NCBI RefSeq assembly: GCF_900114185.1
Contig: NZ_FOSE01000003.1
Coordinates: 1 to 64,000 of the forward strand
DNA: 64,000 bases
Direction of reading: 5' to 3'
DNA from: Cellulomonas sp. KH9
GTDB lineage: Bacteria > Actinomycetota > Actinomycetes > Actinomycetales > Cellulomonadaceae
The position numbers and the translations under genes are program-made. Positions within the stretch are counted from its first letter, which is position 1. Each line of letters begins with the position of its first letter. Under the pieces are notes generated by a model. The model was given only the letters and a program-made list of their open reading frames with translations. It had not been told where the DNA came from and did no database searches. Shown piece by piece: positions 62,381 through 64,000 of the stretch.

Positions 62381-64000
62381 TCAGGCCGCGCGGCTCCACT
62401 GGAACGTGCCTGCGGACGTGCACGTGCGCTGCTCGAGCGCGGCGCCGTCGGCGGTCGAGCCGCCGACCACACCGACGCACTTGCCGCTGCTGCGGTTCAC
62501 CAGCTGCTCGTGGCCGTCGCCGGTGGAGCGCCAGGTGAACTGCTGGTTGGTGCCGCCGTGGCAGGTGTACTGGATGAGGCGCGCGCCGTCCGCGGTCGAC
62601 GCACCGCTGACGTCCAGGCACTTGCCGCTGTGGACGCTGCGCACGGTCGAGTAGCCGCCGCCCGCGTCGACCACCTGCCACCGCTGCCACGGCTGGCCGT
62701 TGCTCGTCCACTGGCCGACCACCGCGAGGTCGTCGCGGTTGGGGGCCTGGACGTCCATGACCTTGCCGCTGGCGCGGTTGACGATCCGCACGTCACCGGA
62801 CGGTGGGGTGGGTGTCGGGGTGGGCGTCGGGTCGCCGCCCCCACCGCGCGTGAACTGCCAGCTGGTGACGTTGAACAGGCTGCCGCTGCCCCCGGTGAAC
62901 CGCAGGACCAGGTCCCGGGTGCCGGTCGCGCCGCTGACCGGGCAGCTGACGGTCGTCCACGTCTGCCAGCCGCCGGTGCCGGGCACCGTGCACGTGCCGA
63001 CCACCGGGCCGGACGCGCTGTCCAGGCGCACCTCGATCCGACCTCCGCTCGCGGCTGACGCGACCCGCGCGGTGAACGTGGCCGCGCCCGTGCCGAACGC
63101 GACGCCCTCGACCCGCAGCCAGTCCCCGTTCTCGATCCACCCGACGTTCAGACCGCCCTCGGTGGCCCGTTCCGTCTCCAGGCCGCTGGCCCACGCCATG
63201 GTCTCGGCCTGCTGCGTGACGTACGGGTCGAGCGACTCGATCTGCGGCGGCCCCGCGGCCGTCATGCTCAGCTGCGGGATGGACCCGTCCCCGCCGTAGG
63301 AGAACTGCTCGACGGCGACCGAGCGCGTGAACCCGCCACCGCCCGGCAGGGCGCCGTTGTGGTAGAAGAAGTACGACCTGCCCCGGTAGTCGACCACCCC
63401 GGGATGGTTGGTGAAGCTGCCGCCCTGCGTGGGCATGACCACGCCGCGGTACGTCCACGGACCGGTCGGGCTCGGCGCGGTGGAGTAGCCGATGAACTCG
63501 CCGCAGCACGCTGCCGCGAAGACGTTGTAGTACGTGCCGTTGCGCTCGTAGACCCACGGGCCCTCCTCGTAGAGGGTGGGTCGGTTCGCGACGTTGCCCG
63601 GGCGGGCGCCGAAGCCCGCCGTCGTCAGCGGGATCCGGCTGGGGCTGCCCGCCAACGACACCATGTCCCGGTTGAGCCTCACGTACCAGAGGTTCGGGTT
63701 GCCGTAGTAGAGGTACGCCTGCCCGTCGTCGTCGATCATCACGCTCGGGTCGATCTCGGCGTTGTCGACCAGGGGTCGGCCGATCGCGTCGCGGAACGGC
63801 CCGGTCGGGCTGTCGGACACCCCCACGCCGATGGCGTTGCCGCCGCCGCGCTTGACGACCGGCACGTAGAAGAAGAACTTCCCGTCCCGTTCGACCACCT
63901 GCCCGGCCCAGGCGTCGGACTGCGCCCACGAGAACGTCGCCAGGCTCATGGGGGAGCCGTGGTCGGTCCAGTTCGCCATGTCGGTGGTCGAGTAGACCCG
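62381..64000 (-). CDS. GH43-type hydrolase with CBM6-like and ricin-type domains, 5' cut
   Basis: At least 540 residues, open past the end of the window. The GH43 five-blade region shows MANWTDHG, WAGQVVERDGKFFFYV, DPSVMIDDDGQAYLYYG and EGPWVYERNGTYYN. A CBM6-like module (about 250-375 from the first Met in the window) follows, then a Pro-Thr linker and a ricin-B lectin domain with Q-x-W repeats. GH43 members release arabinose or xylose from xylan, consistent with the CE3 and GH30 enzymes of this window. Its promoter lies outside. Confidence 0.85.
   Translation of the reverse strand, partial: RVYSTTDMANWTDHGSPMSLATFSWAQSDAWAGQVVERDGKFFFYVPVVKRGGGNAIGVGVSDSPTGPFRDAIGRPLVDNAEIDPSVMIDDDGQAYLYYGNPNLWYVRLNRDMVSLAGSPSRIPLTTAGFGARPGNVANRPTLYEEGPWVYERNGTYYNVFAAACCGEFIGYSTAPSPTGPWTYRGVVMPTQGGSFTNHPGVVDYRGRSYFFYHNGALPGGGGFTRSVAVEQFSYGGDGSIPQLSMTAAGPPQIESLDPYVTQQAETMAWASGLETERATEGGLNVGWIENGDWLRVEGVAFGTGAATFTARVASAASGGRIEVRLDSASGPVVGTCTVPGTGGWQTWTTVSCPVSGATGTRDLVLRFTGGSGSLFNVTSWQFTRGGGGDPTPTPTPTPPSGDVRIVNRASGKVMDVQAPNRDDLAVVGQWTSNGQPWQRWQVVDAGGGYSTVRSVHSGKCLDVSGASTADGARLIQYTCHGGTNQQFTWRSTGDGHEQLVNRSSGKCVGVVGGSTADGAALEQRTCTSAGTFQWSRAA

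Overview
The DNA is very GC-rich, with strongly GC-biased third codon positions and frequent GTG starts with GTGA/ATGA overlaps. It carries an HspR-controlled dnaK operon, a class Ib nrdHIEF operon with NrdR boxes, and several secreted xylan-active enzymes with CBM2 or ricin-type modules. This points to an actinobacterium, most likely Cellulomonas or a close relative. The genus is inferred from gene content, not proven.

Layout. 1-21.8 kb is an accessory region: hydrolases, a CE3 acetylxylan esterase (9645-10853) and a GH30 glucuronoxylanase (17180-18946) that share a two-motif promoter, and an uncharacterised three-gene operon of KAS III-like, heme-oxygenase-like diiron and unknown proteins (11089-13785). 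It also holds many gene remnants: a phosphotransferase, a proline iminopeptidase, a toxin, GH25 pieces and a glycolipid-binding tail. An FAD amine oxidase with its halves in swapped order lies at 19147-20625. 21.8-38.2 kb is one Tn7-like transposon whose two ends can be read directly (21804 and 38220). It encodes TnsA-, TniA-, TniB- and TniQ-type proteins next to its right end and carries a type I restriction-modification operon, a proteasome-like Ntn hydrolase with a coupled small protein, and a zinc-finger plus acetyltransferase protein as cargo. It sits just upstream of the heat-shock promoter.

38.2-45.3 kb is the chaperone locus: dnaK-grpE-dnaJ-hspR behind two HAIR operators, then an unusual FtsH-like AAA protease. 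45.6-49.9 kb is nrdH-nrdI-nrdE-nrdF. 50.0-53.0 kb has a Doc-type toxin-antitoxin pair, a sulfurtransferase, a cupin and two decayed genes. 53.1-62.2 kb is a complete Nit1 (Nit1C/MSMEG_0565-0572-like) cluster of nine genes, including a GNAT-AIR synthase fusion and a second nitrilase-fold protein that has lost its catalytic Cys and Glu. The window ends inside a secreted GH43-type enzyme with a ricin-type domain.

The best candidates for undescribed biology are the Tn7-like defence-carrying element with its proteasome-like cargo, the KAS III/diiron operon, the permuted amine oxidase and the pseudo-nitrilase of the Nit1 cluster. All family calls were made by reading motifs; no database search was run.
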